Assembly: GCA_031376425.1 (NCBI GenBank)
Contig: JANMDR010000124.1
Location: forward strand, 1 to 47,779
Direction: 5' to 3'
Length of the DNA stretch: 47,779 nt
From: JANMDR01 sp031376425
GTDB lineage: Bacteria; Pseudomonadota; Gammaproteobacteria; Burkholderiales; Usitatibacteraceae
How positions within the stretch are numbered: the stretch's first letter is position 1; each line of letters begins with the position of its first letter. Positions 1 to 9,565 of this stretch are shown one piece after another. Position numbers and translations under genes: made by a program. Below the pieces are notes generated by a model that saw only the letters and a list, made by a program, of their open reading frames with translations, was not told the origin of the DNA and did no database searches.

Positions 1-210
1 GCGACGCAATTCGCCCTACCCAAGCTATGACCATAAAAAGCGTAAAACGACTGAGCCTGATTGCACGGTTGCATTACTAAAACCGGCACCACTAAACCCG
101 AAGCATAAATTCGCTAAATTTAACTAAACGAACAGTATTGATATAGGCCCGTCAAAAATAACGACTTATCCGCAAATTTCGGCACCACCCATAACCGTTC
201 TGGAGGAACC
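1..210 (+). promoter_or_regulatory. Upstream region of the sucrose-locus receptor
   Basis: No gene is visible here. An AT-rich inverted repeat, TAAATT-5 nt-AATTTA, lies at 106-122 and could be a regulator site or part of the promoter. A strong ribosome binding site GGAGG lies at 202-206, 4 nt before the ATG at 211. I see no clear LacI-type operator, although relatives of this locus are usually controlled by a LacI repressor. The first bases may be the end of a neighbouring gene, which cannot be judged. Confidence 0.45.
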
Positions 211-2583
211 ATGTCATCACGCCGTACCGCACAATTCCAACGCTCCACCCTCGCTGCCGCTATTTCTTTAGCGCTGCTATCCATCAGTGCCGCAAACGCC
301 CAAACCGCGACGAGTACAGCGGCGGAATTATCAAAGACAACAACTGAAAAACGTGCCGAAGATAAATCTGATACGTTGGCCTTAGATAAGATTGTCGTTA
401 CGGGAACTGCAGCATCGGGCAGCAAAATGAAGCAAAGCGTTTCGGTAAGCACCTTAAATGCCGACGTCATTCAGCAAAACAATGCCGGTAGCGCAGCCGA
501 AGTATTGCGCTCAATACCTGGTGTGCGTTCAGAATCAAGCGGTGGTGAGAGTAATGCCAACGTTACTGTGCGCGGTGTGCCAATTTCCGCTGGTGGCGGC
601 CGCTATGTGCAATATCAGGAAGATGGTTTACCCGTGATCCAAATTGGTGATTTACAGTTCGCCACTGCTGATGCGTGGTTGCGCGTAGACAATATGCTTG
701 ACCGCTTAGAAGTGGTTCGCGGCGGAGCCGCCTCAACGGTAGCCACTAGTGCCCCCGGCGGCATTTTTAACTTCATCAGCAATACCGGTGAAGAACAAGG
801 TGGTGCATTGAGTATTTCGCGCGGTCTTGATTTCAATTCAACCCGTTATGATTTTGGTTACGGTGGCCCCATCGGTACTGATACTAGATTTTATGTAGCA
901 GGCTTTTACCGCAACGGCGAAGGCGTTAGAAATGGCGGCGTAAATGTAGAAGGTGGCGGACAAATTCGTGGCAATGTCACGCGCACATTTAATAATGGTT
1001 ATGTGCGCCTCTCCTTTAAGCATTTGGAAGATCGTACGCCGACTTTATTGCCGGTACCAGTACGTTTTGTGAACGGTAAAATCGAAACAATTTCCGGTGT
1101 AGACCCACGCCGCGCAAGCTTCTACAGTCCATATTTACCAGTTGATAGCACGCTCACCATCGCCAATACACGGGTAAGCAACAATATCAACGACGGTCTC
1201 ACCGCTAAAACCGATGCCTTTGGTGCCGAAGCCTCTTTTGATCTTGGCTGGGGCTTGCAAGTGACTGACAAATTCCGCAACGCTAAAAACTCGGGTCGCT
1301 TCATTGGCCTATTTCCGGGCGATGATGCCGCGCCCGCAGTAGCTGGTACCAAATACGCCAATGGCCCGAAAAGCGGGCAAGCCTATACAGGGTTGGCGAA
1401 CTCAATAGTGGTGTTCAACACTGCTATAGATAACGCGGACTTAGTTGCCAATGATCTGAAAGTGACTAAAAATTTCGATCTTGGCGGTGGCTCCAAAGTG
1501 GTTGCTGGTGGTGGTTTTTATACCTCCACACAAACAGTAGGCACCACATGGAATTTCAATCAATATTATGTTGAAACCAATGGCGATAAACCAGCGCTGC
1601 TCACATCAGCCAGCAACGGCACACCGGGCTTCGGTGGTTGCTGTTCAAACTTTATCGACGCAGATATGGTCACTACCGCTCCCTACGCCAGTTTAGCGTT
1701 TGAGTCCGGCCCGTGGAACGTGGATGCCAGTATTCGTCGTGATGAGCTAAAAGTGACTGGCACCGTGAATCAAACTAATACAGGTGGCGGCACAGCGGTA
1801 GGCGGCACTAAGTATGATCCAAACTTAGCGCAGCCAATTAACTATAAGGTCTCCAATACGTCCTACTCCATCGGTGGCAATTATCAAATTGATAAAAACC
1901 TCGCGTTATTTTTGCGCACCTCAAAGGGAGCGGCGTTTAACGGTGATCGTAATGTATTCTTCACTGACCCACGTGCCTTCAATGGCTCCAGCCCTGTGCC
2001 AGTAAATGAAGTAAAACAAATAGAGGCTGGGGTTAAATGGCGTAGTGGTGCTTTGAGCATGTTCGGCACAATTTTCCAAGCCAAAACATCGGAAACTAAT
2101 ATTGATGTCACCACCACGCCAATCAAGCGCACCGCCACTAGCTACGATGCAAAAGGTTTTGAGCTTGAAGGCGGCTATCGTGTTGGTGGTTTGAAATTAA
2201 CGGCGGGCTTAACCTATACCGATGCCGTAGTGACTGCTTCCACCAATGCCGCTATTGTTAATAAAACACCGCGTCGTCAAGCGGAATGGTTGTATCAGTT
2301 AGGCTCCTCGTACGACATTGGTGCATTTTCCGTAGGTGCCAATTTGGTGGGCACGACCGACTCTAAAGACGACAGCCCAGCAGGCCCAATTAGCGTTACT
2401 TTACCCGGGTATAACATCGTGAATGCATTTGCGAGCTACAACATTACCAGTAACGCTTCCGTATCGCTTGGGATAAATAATTTGTTCGATAAATTAGGCT
2501 TCACCGAAAGTAACGATGGTCGTGGTGCCGCACGTGCAGTAAATGGCCGCAGCTCGAAAATTACCTTTAAGTATACCTTTTAG
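211..2583 (+). CDS. TonB-dependent outer-membrane receptor (likely sucrose uptake)
   Basis: This 790-aa protein imports a ligand across the outer membrane using TonB energy. A Sec signal peptide covers residues 1-30 and ends in SAANA. A TonB box-like stretch, DKIVVTGT, lies at 59-66. A plug domain follows, with the conserved runs VLRSIPGVR, VRG and RLEVVRGGA, then a long beta-barrel ending in phenylalanine (KYTF). The start is fixed by GGAGG 4 nt upstream. It is followed on the same strand by sucrose phosphorylase and an SuxC-like importer, so by analogy with the Xanthomonas sux locus the ligand is probably sucrose or a sucrose-containing saccharide. The family call is firm; the substrate is inferred from neighbours only. 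Confidence 0.93.
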   Translation: MSSRRTAQFQRSTLAAAISLALLSISAANAQTATSTAAELSKTTTEKRAEDKSDTLALDKIVVTGTAASGSKMKQSVSVSTLNADVIQQNNAGSAAEVLRSIPGVRSESSGGESNANVTVRGVPISAGGGRYVQYQEDGLPVIQIGDLQFATADAWLRVDNMLDRLEVVRGGAASTVATSAPGGIFNFISNTGEEQGGALSISRGLDFNSTRYDFGYGGPIGTDTRFYVAGFYRNGEGVRNGGVNVEGGGQIRGNVTRTFNNGYVRLSFKHLEDRTPTLLPVPVRFVNGKIETISGVDPRRASFYSPYLPVDSTLTIANTRVSNNINDGLTAKTDAFGAEASFDLGWGLQVTDKFRNAKNSGRFIGLFPGDDAAPAVAGTKYANGPKSGQAYTGLANSIVVFNTAIDNADLVANDLKVTKNFDLGGGSKVVAGGGFYTSTQTVGTTWNFNQYYVETNGDKPALLTSASNGTPGFGGCCSNFIDADMVTTAPYASLAFESGPWNVDASIRRDELKVTGTVNQTNTGGGTAVGGTKYDPNLAQPINYKVSNTSYSIGGNYQIDKNLALFLRTSKGAAFNGDRNVFFTDPRAFNGSSPVPVNEVKQIEAGVKWRSGALSMFGTIFQAKTSETNIDVTTTPIKRTATSYDAKGFELEGGYRVGGLKLTAGLTYTDAVVTASTNAAIVNKTPRRQAEWLYQLGSSYDIGAFSVGANLVGTTDSKDDSPAGPISVTLPGYNIVNAFASYNITSNASVSLGINNLFDKLGFTESNDGRGAARAVNGRSSKITFKYTF

Positions 2584-2605
2584 CTTTTAACTAGTTTGCT
2601 TTCAG

Positions 2606-2641
2606 CGTTGCGGAACACCGTATCTAAAGTGTTCTGCAACG
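2606..2641 (+). other. Stem-loop after the receptor gene
   Basis: A 13-bp stem with one G-T wobble (CGTTGCGGAACAC at 2606-2618 and GTGTTCTGCAACG at 2629-2641) encloses a 10-nt loop. It starts 22 nt after the receptor stop. No T-run follows, so it is more likely an mRNA 3'-end stabiliser or processing element than a terminator on its own. A true terminator-like hairpin follows at 2657. Confidence 0.5.
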
Positions 2642-2656
2642 TAAATGGCTCCTTGT

Positions 2657-2696
2657 ATGGCGCATTGCATATCGACTTGCGTTGCGCCATTTTTTT
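2657..2696 (+). terminator. Rho-independent terminator-like hairpin
   Basis: ATGGCGCA at 2657-2664 pairs with TGCGCCAT at 2683-2690, and an inner GCA/TGC pairing shortens the 18-nt loop. Seven T residues follow (2690-2696). It lies between the receptor and the sucrose phosphorylase gene, so it would reduce read-through and set a high receptor to enzyme ratio unless the downstream genes have their own promoter. Confidence 0.65.
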
Positions 2697-2829
2697 AAAG
2701 ACTTTTATGTCCAGAAGCAACTCGGCACTATTTTCCACCGCAACAACGCATCGTTACGCACGGCAGCAACTGCTGTTACGCATACTGCAGCACCGCGATT
2801 ATTAAATTGTCAAAATTAGAATAGTGAAG

Positions 2830-4278
2830 ATGAAAAACCAAGTTCAACTTTGTACTTATATTGACCGCTTATCTAGCGGCGGTATCACTGCCCTAGCTGC
2901 CCTGCTGACAGCGCCGCAAGCGCCACTCAAGGATGTGTTTGGTGGCGTACACCTTTTGCCCTTTTACACCCCTATTGATGGTGCAGATGCAGGATTTGAT
3001 CCAAGCGATCACACCAAGGTGGATGCGCGACTAGGAACCTGGCAAGACTTAAAAGCGCTCACCGCAACACTTGATGTATTGGCTGATGTTATCGTTAATC
3101 ATATCTCATCGGCATCGCCGCAGTTTCTCGATTTTATGGAGAAGGGTGAAAAATCTGCTTTCGCTGGCATGTTTCTTACCCATGAAAAGGTGTTTCCAAA
3201 CGGTGCTACGCAGCAAGATTTGCTGGTTATTTATCGCCCCCGACCCGGCCTACCTTTTCAAGCCGTCACTTTAAAAACGGGTGAACGCAAAGTGCTGTGG
3301 TCCACCTTTACCTCGCAGCAAATTGATATTGATATTAGCGATCCTAAAAGTCGCGCCTATCTGGAGCAAATTTTAACCACCTTAAGCGACAATGGCGTCA
3401 ATATTGTGCGCTTAGATGCCGTGGGCTATGCGGTAAAAAAAGCGGGCAGCAATTGCTTCATGCTCCCCGAAACCATTGCCTTCGCACGTGAGTTTGCCGA
3501 AAGTGCGCGGGTGCGCGGGCTGCAAGTATTGGTTGAAATTCATTCGCACTATTTAATGCAAATTGAAATCGCCAAACAAGTCGGATGGGTTTATGATTTT
3601 GCCCTGCCGCCCCTAGTGCTCCATGCGCTATCATTTTCTAATAGCCAATACCTAAAACACTGGTTATCAATTCGCCCAAACAATGCGATTACGGTATTAG
3701 ACACCCACGATGGCATTGGCGTTATCGACATTGGCGCTGATGAACGCACAGGTGCTGCTGGCTTAGTGCCACCGCAGGAGTTATCCGATTTAGTAGATCG
3801 TATCCATAGCAATAGTGCTGGCACCAGCAAACGCGCAACCGGCGAAGCCGCCTCGAATTTAGATTTGTATCAAGTCAATTGCACCTATTACGATGCCCTA
3901 GGCCGCAATGACGCCGCGTATTTAATCGCGCGCGCTATTCAGTTTTTTGTTCCAGGGGTGCCGCAGGTTTATTATGTAGGCCTGTTGGCAGGACACAATG
4001 ATGTGAGCCTGCTAGAAGCAACGGGTGTAGGGCGTGATATAAATCGGCAGTATTTTAAGCCTGCAGAGCTTGCCGCTGCTTTGCAAAAGCCAGTCGTAAA
4101 AAAATTGCTCGACCTCATCCGTTTTCGCAACGCCCACCCCGCATTCTCTGGCACGATGGAAGTATTGGCAAGCAACTCTACATCGCTACATATTCGCTGG
4201 AGTAGTGCTGCACATTTTGCATTATTAGAAGTAGATTTGAGCGCGATGACGCATCATATTTCGCACAGTAGTTTTTGA
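2830..4278 (+). CDS. gtfA: Sucrose phosphorylase (GH13 subfamily 18)
   Basis: The enzyme converts sucrose and phosphate into alpha-glucose 1-phosphate and fructose in the cytoplasm, saving one ATP compared with hydrolysis. The family signature GGVHLLPFYTPIDGADAGFD lies near the N-terminus. The retaining GH13 triad is intact when numbered from the ATG at 2830: nucleophile Asp196 in VRLDAVGY, acid/base Glu236 in VLVEIH, and stabiliser Asp294 in LDTHDGIG. At 482 aa it is close to the usual length of about 490-500. A GTG at 2824 two codons earlier is an alternative start; MKNQVQL matches the normal family N-terminus, and neither start has a strong ribosome binding site. It lies 28 nt before the importer gene. 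Confidence 0.93.
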   Translation: MKNQVQLCTYIDRLSSGGITALAALLTAPQAPLKDVFGGVHLLPFYTPIDGADAGFDPSDHTKVDARLGTWQDLKALTATLDVLADVIVNHISSASPQFLDFMEKGEKSAFAGMFLTHEKVFPNGATQQDLLVIYRPRPGLPFQAVTLKTGERKVLWSTFTSQQIDIDISDPKSRAYLEQILTTLSDNGVNIVRLDAVGYAVKKAGSNCFMLPETIAFAREFAESARVRGLQVLVEIHSHYLMQIEIAKQVGWVYDFALPPLVLHALSFSNSQYLKHWLSIRPNNAITVLDTHDGIGVIDIGADERTGAAGLVPPQELSDLVDRIHSNSAGTSKRATGEAASNLDLYQVNCTYYDALGRNDAAYLIARAIQFFVPGVPQVYYVGLLAGHNDVSLLEATGVGRDINRQYFKPAELAAALQKPVVKKLLDLIRFRNAHPAFSGTMEVLASNSTSLHIRWSSAAHFALLEVDLSAMTHHISHSSF

Positions 4279-4306
4279 TTGCTTTGCCCAATAAAGAAGA
4301 GCAAAT

Positions 4307-5635
4307 ATGATTAAGCCAAGACTATCGCTATCGCAAATTATTAATATGAACGTCGGGTTCTTTGGCATTCAATATAGTTTTGGTTTGCAGCAAAGCAATA
4401 TGACGCCAATTTATAGCTATCTGGGTGCCGACGAAGGGGCGCTGCCGCTGCTGTGGTTAGCCGGCCCAGTAACCGGCTTGGTGGTGCAGCCCATTATTGG
4501 GGCAATGAGCGACCGCACCGTAACACAGTGGGGACGCCGCACACCCTATTTTCTGATTGGTGCCATCATTTGTAGTTTGGCCTTGTTTGCCATGCCGTTT
4601 AGCGCCGCGCTGTGGATGGCCGCTAGCATTCTCTGGATACTTGATGCCGCCAATAATGTCACGATGGAACCTTACCGCGCGTTTGTAAGCGATAAACTGC
4701 CGACCGATCAACACGCCATTGGCTTTCTCACGCAAAGTGCCTTCACGGGCTTTGGGCAGACCCTGGCGTATCTCACCCCTACGCTATTGGTGTGGTTTGG
4801 CATGAATAAAGACGCCATCAATGCCAGTAATATTCCCTATATTACGATTACGGCATTTATGATTGGCGCGGTATTTTCTATTGCCTCTATTTTGTGGACG
4901 CTCACGACCACTAAAGAAATTCCGCTGACCGCACATCAAATTGCGGAAATGCAAAAGCAGCCACTCGGCTGGCGCACCACATTCGCTGATATCGTTGATG
5001 CGATCCGCGAAATGCCGCTGACGATGAAGCAATTAGCGCTGATGAAACTGTTTCAGTGGTATGCACTGTTTTGTTACTGGCAGTATGTGGTGCTGTCTAT
5101 AGCTGCAACCGTTTTTAACACGAACGATCCGACCAGTACGGGCTTTCGCGATGCTGGTTTGCTGAACGGCCAAATTGGCGCATTCTATAATTTCATCGCA
5201 TTCCTTGCGGCGTTTGCGTTGGTGCCCTTTGTGCGCCGATTAGGCCCAAAAATAATGCACTGCGTGTGTCTTACGCTCGCGGGCATTGGTATGTTGTGTA
5301 TTCCAGAAATTAAAACCCAAGCCTATCTATTTATTCCGATGATCGGCGTGGGGCTGGCTTGGGCCAGCATCATGGGTAATCCTTACATCATGCTCGCTGG
5401 CAGCATTCCAGAAAATAGAGTGGGTGTTTATATGGGTATCTTCAATATGTTTATTGTGATCCCCATGATTATTCAAATTTTTACACTGCCACTTATTTAC
5501 AAATCATGGTTAGGTGGCCATCCTGAAAACGTACTGCGTTTGGCTGGTGTATTAATGATCTGCGCGGCCATTGCGGTGTTGTTTGTGCGGGTTGTGCAGG
5601 CCAAGGAAGTGCCGCAGAAAGTGCATCAATCCTAA
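4307..5635 (+). CDS. MFS sucrose transporter, SuxC/SUT-like
   Basis: A 442-aa inner-membrane importer of the major facilitator superfamily, with about 12 hydrophobic segments. The N-terminal half carries features of the sucrose (SUT/SLC45-like) branch: GFFGIQYSFGLQQ, the loop GAMSDRTVTQWGRRTPYF, and MEPYRAFVSD. These are expected of proton-coupled sucrose importers such as Xanthomonas SuxC. A ribosome binding site (AAGAAGAG, about 4294-4301) precedes the ATG. It is probably co-transcribed with sucrose phosphorylase, so the locus contains outer-membrane uptake, inner-membrane uptake and phosphorolysis. The family is clear; sucrose as substrate rests on sequence features plus the neighbouring enzyme. 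It converges with the next gene across 17 nt, with no obvious terminator. Confidence 0.88.
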   Translation: MIKPRLSLSQIINMNVGFFGIQYSFGLQQSNMTPIYSYLGADEGALPLLWLAGPVTGLVVQPIIGAMSDRTVTQWGRRTPYFLIGAIICSLALFAMPFSAALWMAASILWILDAANNVTMEPYRAFVSDKLPTDQHAIGFLTQSAFTGFGQTLAYLTPTLLVWFGMNKDAINASNIPYITITAFMIGAVFSIASILWTLTTTKEIPLTAHQIAEMQKQPLGWRTTFADIVDAIREMPLTMKQLALMKLFQWYALFCYWQYVVLSIAATVFNTNDPTSTGFRDAGLLNGQIGAFYNFIAFLAAFALVPFVRRLGPKIMHCVCLTLAGIGMLCIPEIKTQAYLFIPMIGVGLAWASIMGNPYIMLAGSIPENRVGVYMGIFNMFIVIPMIIQIFTLPLIYKSWLGGHPENVLRLAGVLMICAAIAVLFVRVVQAKEVPQKVHQS

Positions 5636-5652
5636 TATTATTTACCCTGTTT

Positions 5653-7542
5653 TTATCCTATTTCAAAGCGATCGCGACCACTCGCTTTGGCTTTGTAAAG
5701 GGCGTCATCAGCACGCTTGATAAGCGAATCGACATCTGCTGCATCATCGGTTTCTGCTACGCCCATGCTAAATGCTAAAACATGCTCGGCCGGTAATTCA
5801 GGGGAGCGAATTTTTCGCACTTCATCGCGCAGCGCGTCAAAGAAAGTGGACATTTGTTGTAACGAAAAATTAGGAAGAATTAATAAAAATTCCTCACCGC
5901 CGTATCTGCCAATCCGATCCTCAGCGCGTAATTGTTTTTGGCACGTTGACGCAAATGCAGTCAATACGGCATCACCCACTGCATGGCCGTAGTTATCGTT
6001 GATGGTTTTAAAATGATCAATGTCGATGAGCGCTAAACAGAGCGGATGTTTATCATCAGTCTGGCTGTGCTTATCTCCTAAAACGGCTCTAATTTGCGTG
6101 TGCGCAAAGTTGAGGATACTGCGTCGATTGGGCAAGCCCGTTAAATCATCGCGTAGCGCCAAGGTGATGTAGCGTTGATTTTGCTGGTTTTGCCGGTGCA
6201 GAAAGAGTGCCAAGCCACCCAAAGTAATTAACAGTAAAACAACGGTTAAAATCAGCACCAGACGTCGGGCGTCGGATTCTTTTTCACGAATCCGTAGCAT
6301 TTCATTTTCAGATTCTTTTTGCTTAAGCTCGAATACTGCCTGTGCGGTAATGGCATCTTTTTCACGGGTGAGCACGAGGCTAGCCGCCTCCGCTTTTTGA
6401 TATTGCAAATGGATGCTATAAGCTTTTTCATATTCGCCTAAAGCGGCATAAACTTCTGCGCTGCTGCGTAAATAAACAGCATCTTTCCATGCCACATCGC
6501 CGCGCAAACTATCGGCTTCGCGTAGCGCCTCCAAGCTTTCTTTGCGACGGCTTAAGTGCGCAAGTGCTTTCGCACGGAGTCGTTGAATATTGAAGATCAT
6601 GGTGGAATCACCAGCACGCCTGATTTCAGGAAGGGCTGAGTTGGCTTGATTTAAGGCTTCATCCCAAGCCCCCCTTTCGGCAGCGATATTGCCTAAGCGC
6701 GTGTTACAAAAGGCGATACCAATGGGGTCATTGAGCGCGGTACTTAGGGCACGGCTTTTTTCTAAAAGTAACTTAGCGTTGCTTAAGTCTTTTAGTTCTT
6801 CATAAATAAGCGCCATATTGTAGTAACTGGTCGAAAGATCATGGCGACGAGTTTTTTCCGAATCCGGAAAAATCGACTGCTGTAAATATCCGAGTGCCCG
6901 CTGTAAGTCAGCGCGGCTTGCCCCTTCGCGACGATAGGAATTACCAATTGTTGATAAGGTATTTCTGGCGCCTTCCGCATCGCCAATGTCTACATAGCTT
7001 TGGTGGGCCTTCGATATTAATTCAAGCGCCTCGGCATCTTTACCTACTAGGGTGAGTACATACGCTCTGGTTAAATCAATGCCGATCTTGGTTCGTTCCA
7101 GACTGGCTTTCTTAGCGATTTCTACTGCTTCATCAAGCAGGGGAAAGGCTTGTTCATGTTTGCCTGCGCTGGCAAGCGCAGTTGCCTTCGCGCTGAGAAA
7201 CTCGCAAATGGCTTGCTGATCACCCGCTAGGTTCGCAAGTGCCAAGCCTTCTTCAGCAAATTTGGCAAGCTCCACATTTTCTTCTAGCGCTGATGTTGCC
7301 ATTACTAATAGCCGCTGCCCAAGCAATTGCAGGGCGATATCCTTGCGTTTTAAGCCTTCGTCACGCCAGCCTTTACCTTCGAGCAAGCTGGTGCGTGGGT
7401 CGTCACCCACTTTACGTTCTAGCATCTGCGCTTCTTGGTCGCCAGTACTCAGTGCCGCCAATGCAGAATTGACAACGCTGAACATGAGTAGCAATATAAT
7501 AAATATTTTCGGGAAAACCCGTTTCCAGATCGTTAAGGTCAC
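5653..7542 (-). CDS. TPR-repeat sensor diguanylate cyclase
   Basis: This 629-aa membrane protein probably makes cyclic di-GMP. A signal peptide or anchor (KIFIILLLMFSVVNSALA) is followed by a long helical region of tetratricopeptide-like repeats, placed in the periplasm. One transmembrane helix (LVLILTVVLLLITLGGLALF) near residues 425-447 precedes a short linker and a GGDEF domain. The catalytic motif is GGEEF at 548-552, which is active in the family. An inhibitory I-site, RAED, lies five residues before it, so product feedback is expected. The start is a GTG at 7542, one base after the stop of the upstream gene, with no good ribosome binding site, which suggests translational coupling. An internal ATG would remove the signal sequence. 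The ligand of the repeats is unknown. Confidence 0.88.
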   Translation of the reverse strand: MTLTIWKRVFPKIFIILLLMFSVVNSALAALSTGDQEAQMLERKVGDDPRTSLLEGKGWRDEGLKRKDIALQLLGQRLLVMATSALEENVELAKFAEEGLALANLAGDQQAICEFLSAKATALASAGKHEQAFPLLDEAVEIAKKASLERTKIGIDLTRAYVLTLVGKDAEALELISKAHQSYVDIGDAEGARNTLSTIGNSYRREGASRADLQRALGYLQQSIFPDSEKTRRHDLSTSYYNMALIYEELKDLSNAKLLLEKSRALSTALNDPIGIAFCNTRLGNIAAERGAWDEALNQANSALPEIRRAGDSTMIFNIQRLRAKALAHLSRRKESLEALREADSLRGDVAWKDAVYLRSSAEVYAALGEYEKAYSIHLQYQKAEAASLVLTREKDAITAQAVFELKQKESENEMLRIREKESDARRLVLILTVVLLLITLGGLALFLHRQNQQNQRYITLALRDDLTGLPNRRSILNFAHTQIRAVLGDKHSQTDDKHPLCLALIDIDHFKTINDNYGHAVGDAVLTAFASTCQKQLRAEDRIGRYGGEEFLLILPNFSLQQMSTFFDALRDEVRKIRSPELPAEHVLAFSMGVAETDDAADVDSLIKRADDALYKAKASGRDRFEIG

Positions 7543-7543
7543 A

Positions 7544-9439
7544 CTAAGCCCAGGTTTTTAAATGTGTCACAGATAAATTAACTTCCGCCGCCGGGAGCGG
7601 GTGCGCGAAGAAAAAGCCTTGCGCTTCTTCGCAACCACATTCGCGCAGAAAGTCGAGTTGCGCGCGGGTTTCAACACCTTCGGCGACAACGCGCAATTGC
7701 AGGCTATGAGCCAGAGTAACAATAGCGCGAACGATGGCAGCGTCATCGGTGTCCGTATCAATATCGCGTACAAAAGAATGGTCAATTTTAAGGCTATCTA
7801 CGTGGAAGCGCTTTAAATACGCAAGGCTTGAGAAGCCTGTACCGAAATCATCAATCGAAAGCTTTACCCCAAGCTGCCGCAGTTGCGCGAAGAGATTCAT
7901 CGTCTCTTCGGTATTTGCCATCAATATACTCTCGGTAATCTCAAGTTCTAATTGCGCTGGCAACATACCGGCGTTAGCGATGGCTTGGCTTACCCGTTGC
8001 GGTAACCGGTCATCAAAAAATTGGCGGGCAGATAAATTAACCGCAATTGAAGGCACGTTGAAATTGCTTTCACGCCAGATCTTCATTTGCTGGCAGGCTT
8101 GGTTAATGACCCAATCGCCAATCGGTATAATTAAACCGCATTCTTCTGCAATCGGAATAAATACGCTGGGTGCGATTAAGCCATCATGTGGATGGTGCCA
8201 GCGCAGTAATGCTTCGTAGCCGACAATATTACCGCTCACAAAGTCTATGCGCGGCTGGTAATACAATGCTAGCTCACCATTAGCGATAGCGCTATGTAAG
8301 TCATGCTCTAAGCGTAAGCGCCGTTGTGAAGCGGCACTCATTTCTGCAGTATAGAACTGCACATTATGGCGCCCGACTGATTTGGCGTGATACATCGCCG
8401 CATCAGCGTGACCGAGTAGCAGTGCTGCATCCTCTGCGTGATCCGGATACACGCTTACCCCAATAGAAGGGGTGATGCGCAACTCGCGACCGCCAATAAC
8501 ACATGGTGCGCTTAGCTCTGCAAAAATCTTTGCGGCCAGCGGTGCAATATTGGTGTCGTTTTGCAGATGCGTCAGCACCATCACAAATTCATCGCCGCCT
8601 ACCCGCGATACGGTATCGCTATCGCGTAGTGCACGGGTTAAGCGCGAGCCCATTTGTTGTAATACTTCATCGCCGCCAGCATGGCCTAGGGTATCGTTAA
8701 TGGTTTTGAAGCGATCCAAATCCACAAACATGACCACTACGCGTGTGCGTTCGCGGCGGGCGAGTGATAGCGCGTGGGTGAGGCGATCTTGCAATAAGCG
8801 TCGATTAGGTAAACCCGTTAACTCATCATGTAAGGCAAGGTGCCGCGCCCGTGCTTCAGCTTGTTGGCGTTCGGCCATTTCGCCCAGCAGTTGAATATTG
8901 GCTAGCGCAAGTTCTTCAGTGCGATCCGCTACGCGCCGTTCGAGCTCAACATTTAGGCGGCGTAATTGCTCTACCGCGTGGCGACGATCGGTAACATCTT
9001 CAATAATCCAAATCGTACCGCCGCTTGCGGGGTTTTGTTGGTCTACCGGACGCGCTTGTATACGCGCCCAGAATTGTGTTCCATCTTTTCGCTTAGTACG
9101 GCGTTCAAGTTCAACCGGCCTGCCCTCAGCAAGTGCAGGACCCACTGCAGTACCGACCTCAGCGTATTCCTCCGGCGTTGCCCAAACTGCAGTGCCAGGT
9201 TGCCCTATTAAGCCACCGGCCTCCCACCTAAATAAGGTTTCAAATGCGCTGTTGGCGTGTTGAAAAATACGATCTTTAGTAAAGGCGATACCAACTGAAG
9301 CATTGTTCAAAATCGCTTCATATTTCATTAAGGTTTCGTGCTCAGACACGTATGCCAGCGTTTGCACGGCGGCAGCGGGAGTGCGTTCGGCGATAACCTC
9401 TGCTAGCTTATCGCCATCTGAGTTTGGAGGTATGCTCAT
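7544..9439 (-). CDS. PAS-GGDEF-EAL cyclic di-GMP protein
   Basis: A 631-aa cytoplasmic protein without membrane helices. A PAS domain (about 40-150) ends in IWIIEDVTDRR. A coiled coil (about 155-200) links it to a GGDEF domain with an intact GGDEF at 281-285 and an I-site RDSD at 272-275. The EAL domain begins with YEALL (EAL at 409-411) and keeps NLSARQF, ELEITES, DDFGTG and EGVET, so it should be an active phosphodiesterase. Synthesis and degradation of cyclic di-GMP are both possible, with PAS signals choosing between them. It is the first gene of a two-gene unit with the TPR-GGDEF gene one base downstream. The signal sensed by PAS cannot be read from sequence. Confidence 0.93.
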   Translation of the reverse strand: MSIPPNSDGDKLAEVIAERTPAAAVQTLAYVSEHETLMKYEAILNNASVGIAFTKDRIFQHANSAFETLFRWEAGGLIGQPGTAVWATPEEYAEVGTAVGPALAEGRPVELERRTKRKDGTQFWARIQARPVDQQNPASGGTIWIIEDVTDRRHAVEQLRRLNVELERRVADRTEELALANIQLLGEMAERQQAEARARHLALHDELTGLPNRRLLQDRLTHALSLARRERTRVVVMFVDLDRFKTINDTLGHAGGDEVLQQMGSRLTRALRDSDTVSRVGGDEFVMVLTHLQNDTNIAPLAAKIFAELSAPCVIGGRELRITPSIGVSVYPDHAEDAALLLGHADAAMYHAKSVGRHNVQFYTAEMSAASQRRLRLEHDLHSAIANGELALYYQPRIDFVSGNIVGYEALLRWHHPHDGLIAPSVFIPIAEECGLIIPIGDWVINQACQQMKIWRESNFNVPSIAVNLSARQFFDDRLPQRVSQAIANAGMLPAQLELEITESILMANTEETMNLFAQLRQLGVKLSIDDFGTGFSSLAYLKRFHVDSLKIDHSFVRDIDTDTDDAAIVRAIVTLAHSLQLRVVAEGVETRAQLDFLRECGCEEAQGFFFAHPLPAAEVNLSVTHLKTWA

Positions 9440-9565
9440 ACGAATATTTTTATATTTGTGAACATAGATTGTAGCGCTTATTTAATGGCTTACTGTTGTT
9501 ATTGCAGTCGTAATTAAATTACCCTCACTATTTTTTGCGATTCAGCATTACAAGTAGGTTGGAAC

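Noticed and set aside
2596..2805. A 69-aa frame after the first receptor
   Set aside because: It spans two strong hairpins and a terminator and has no ribosome binding site or recognisable protein features.
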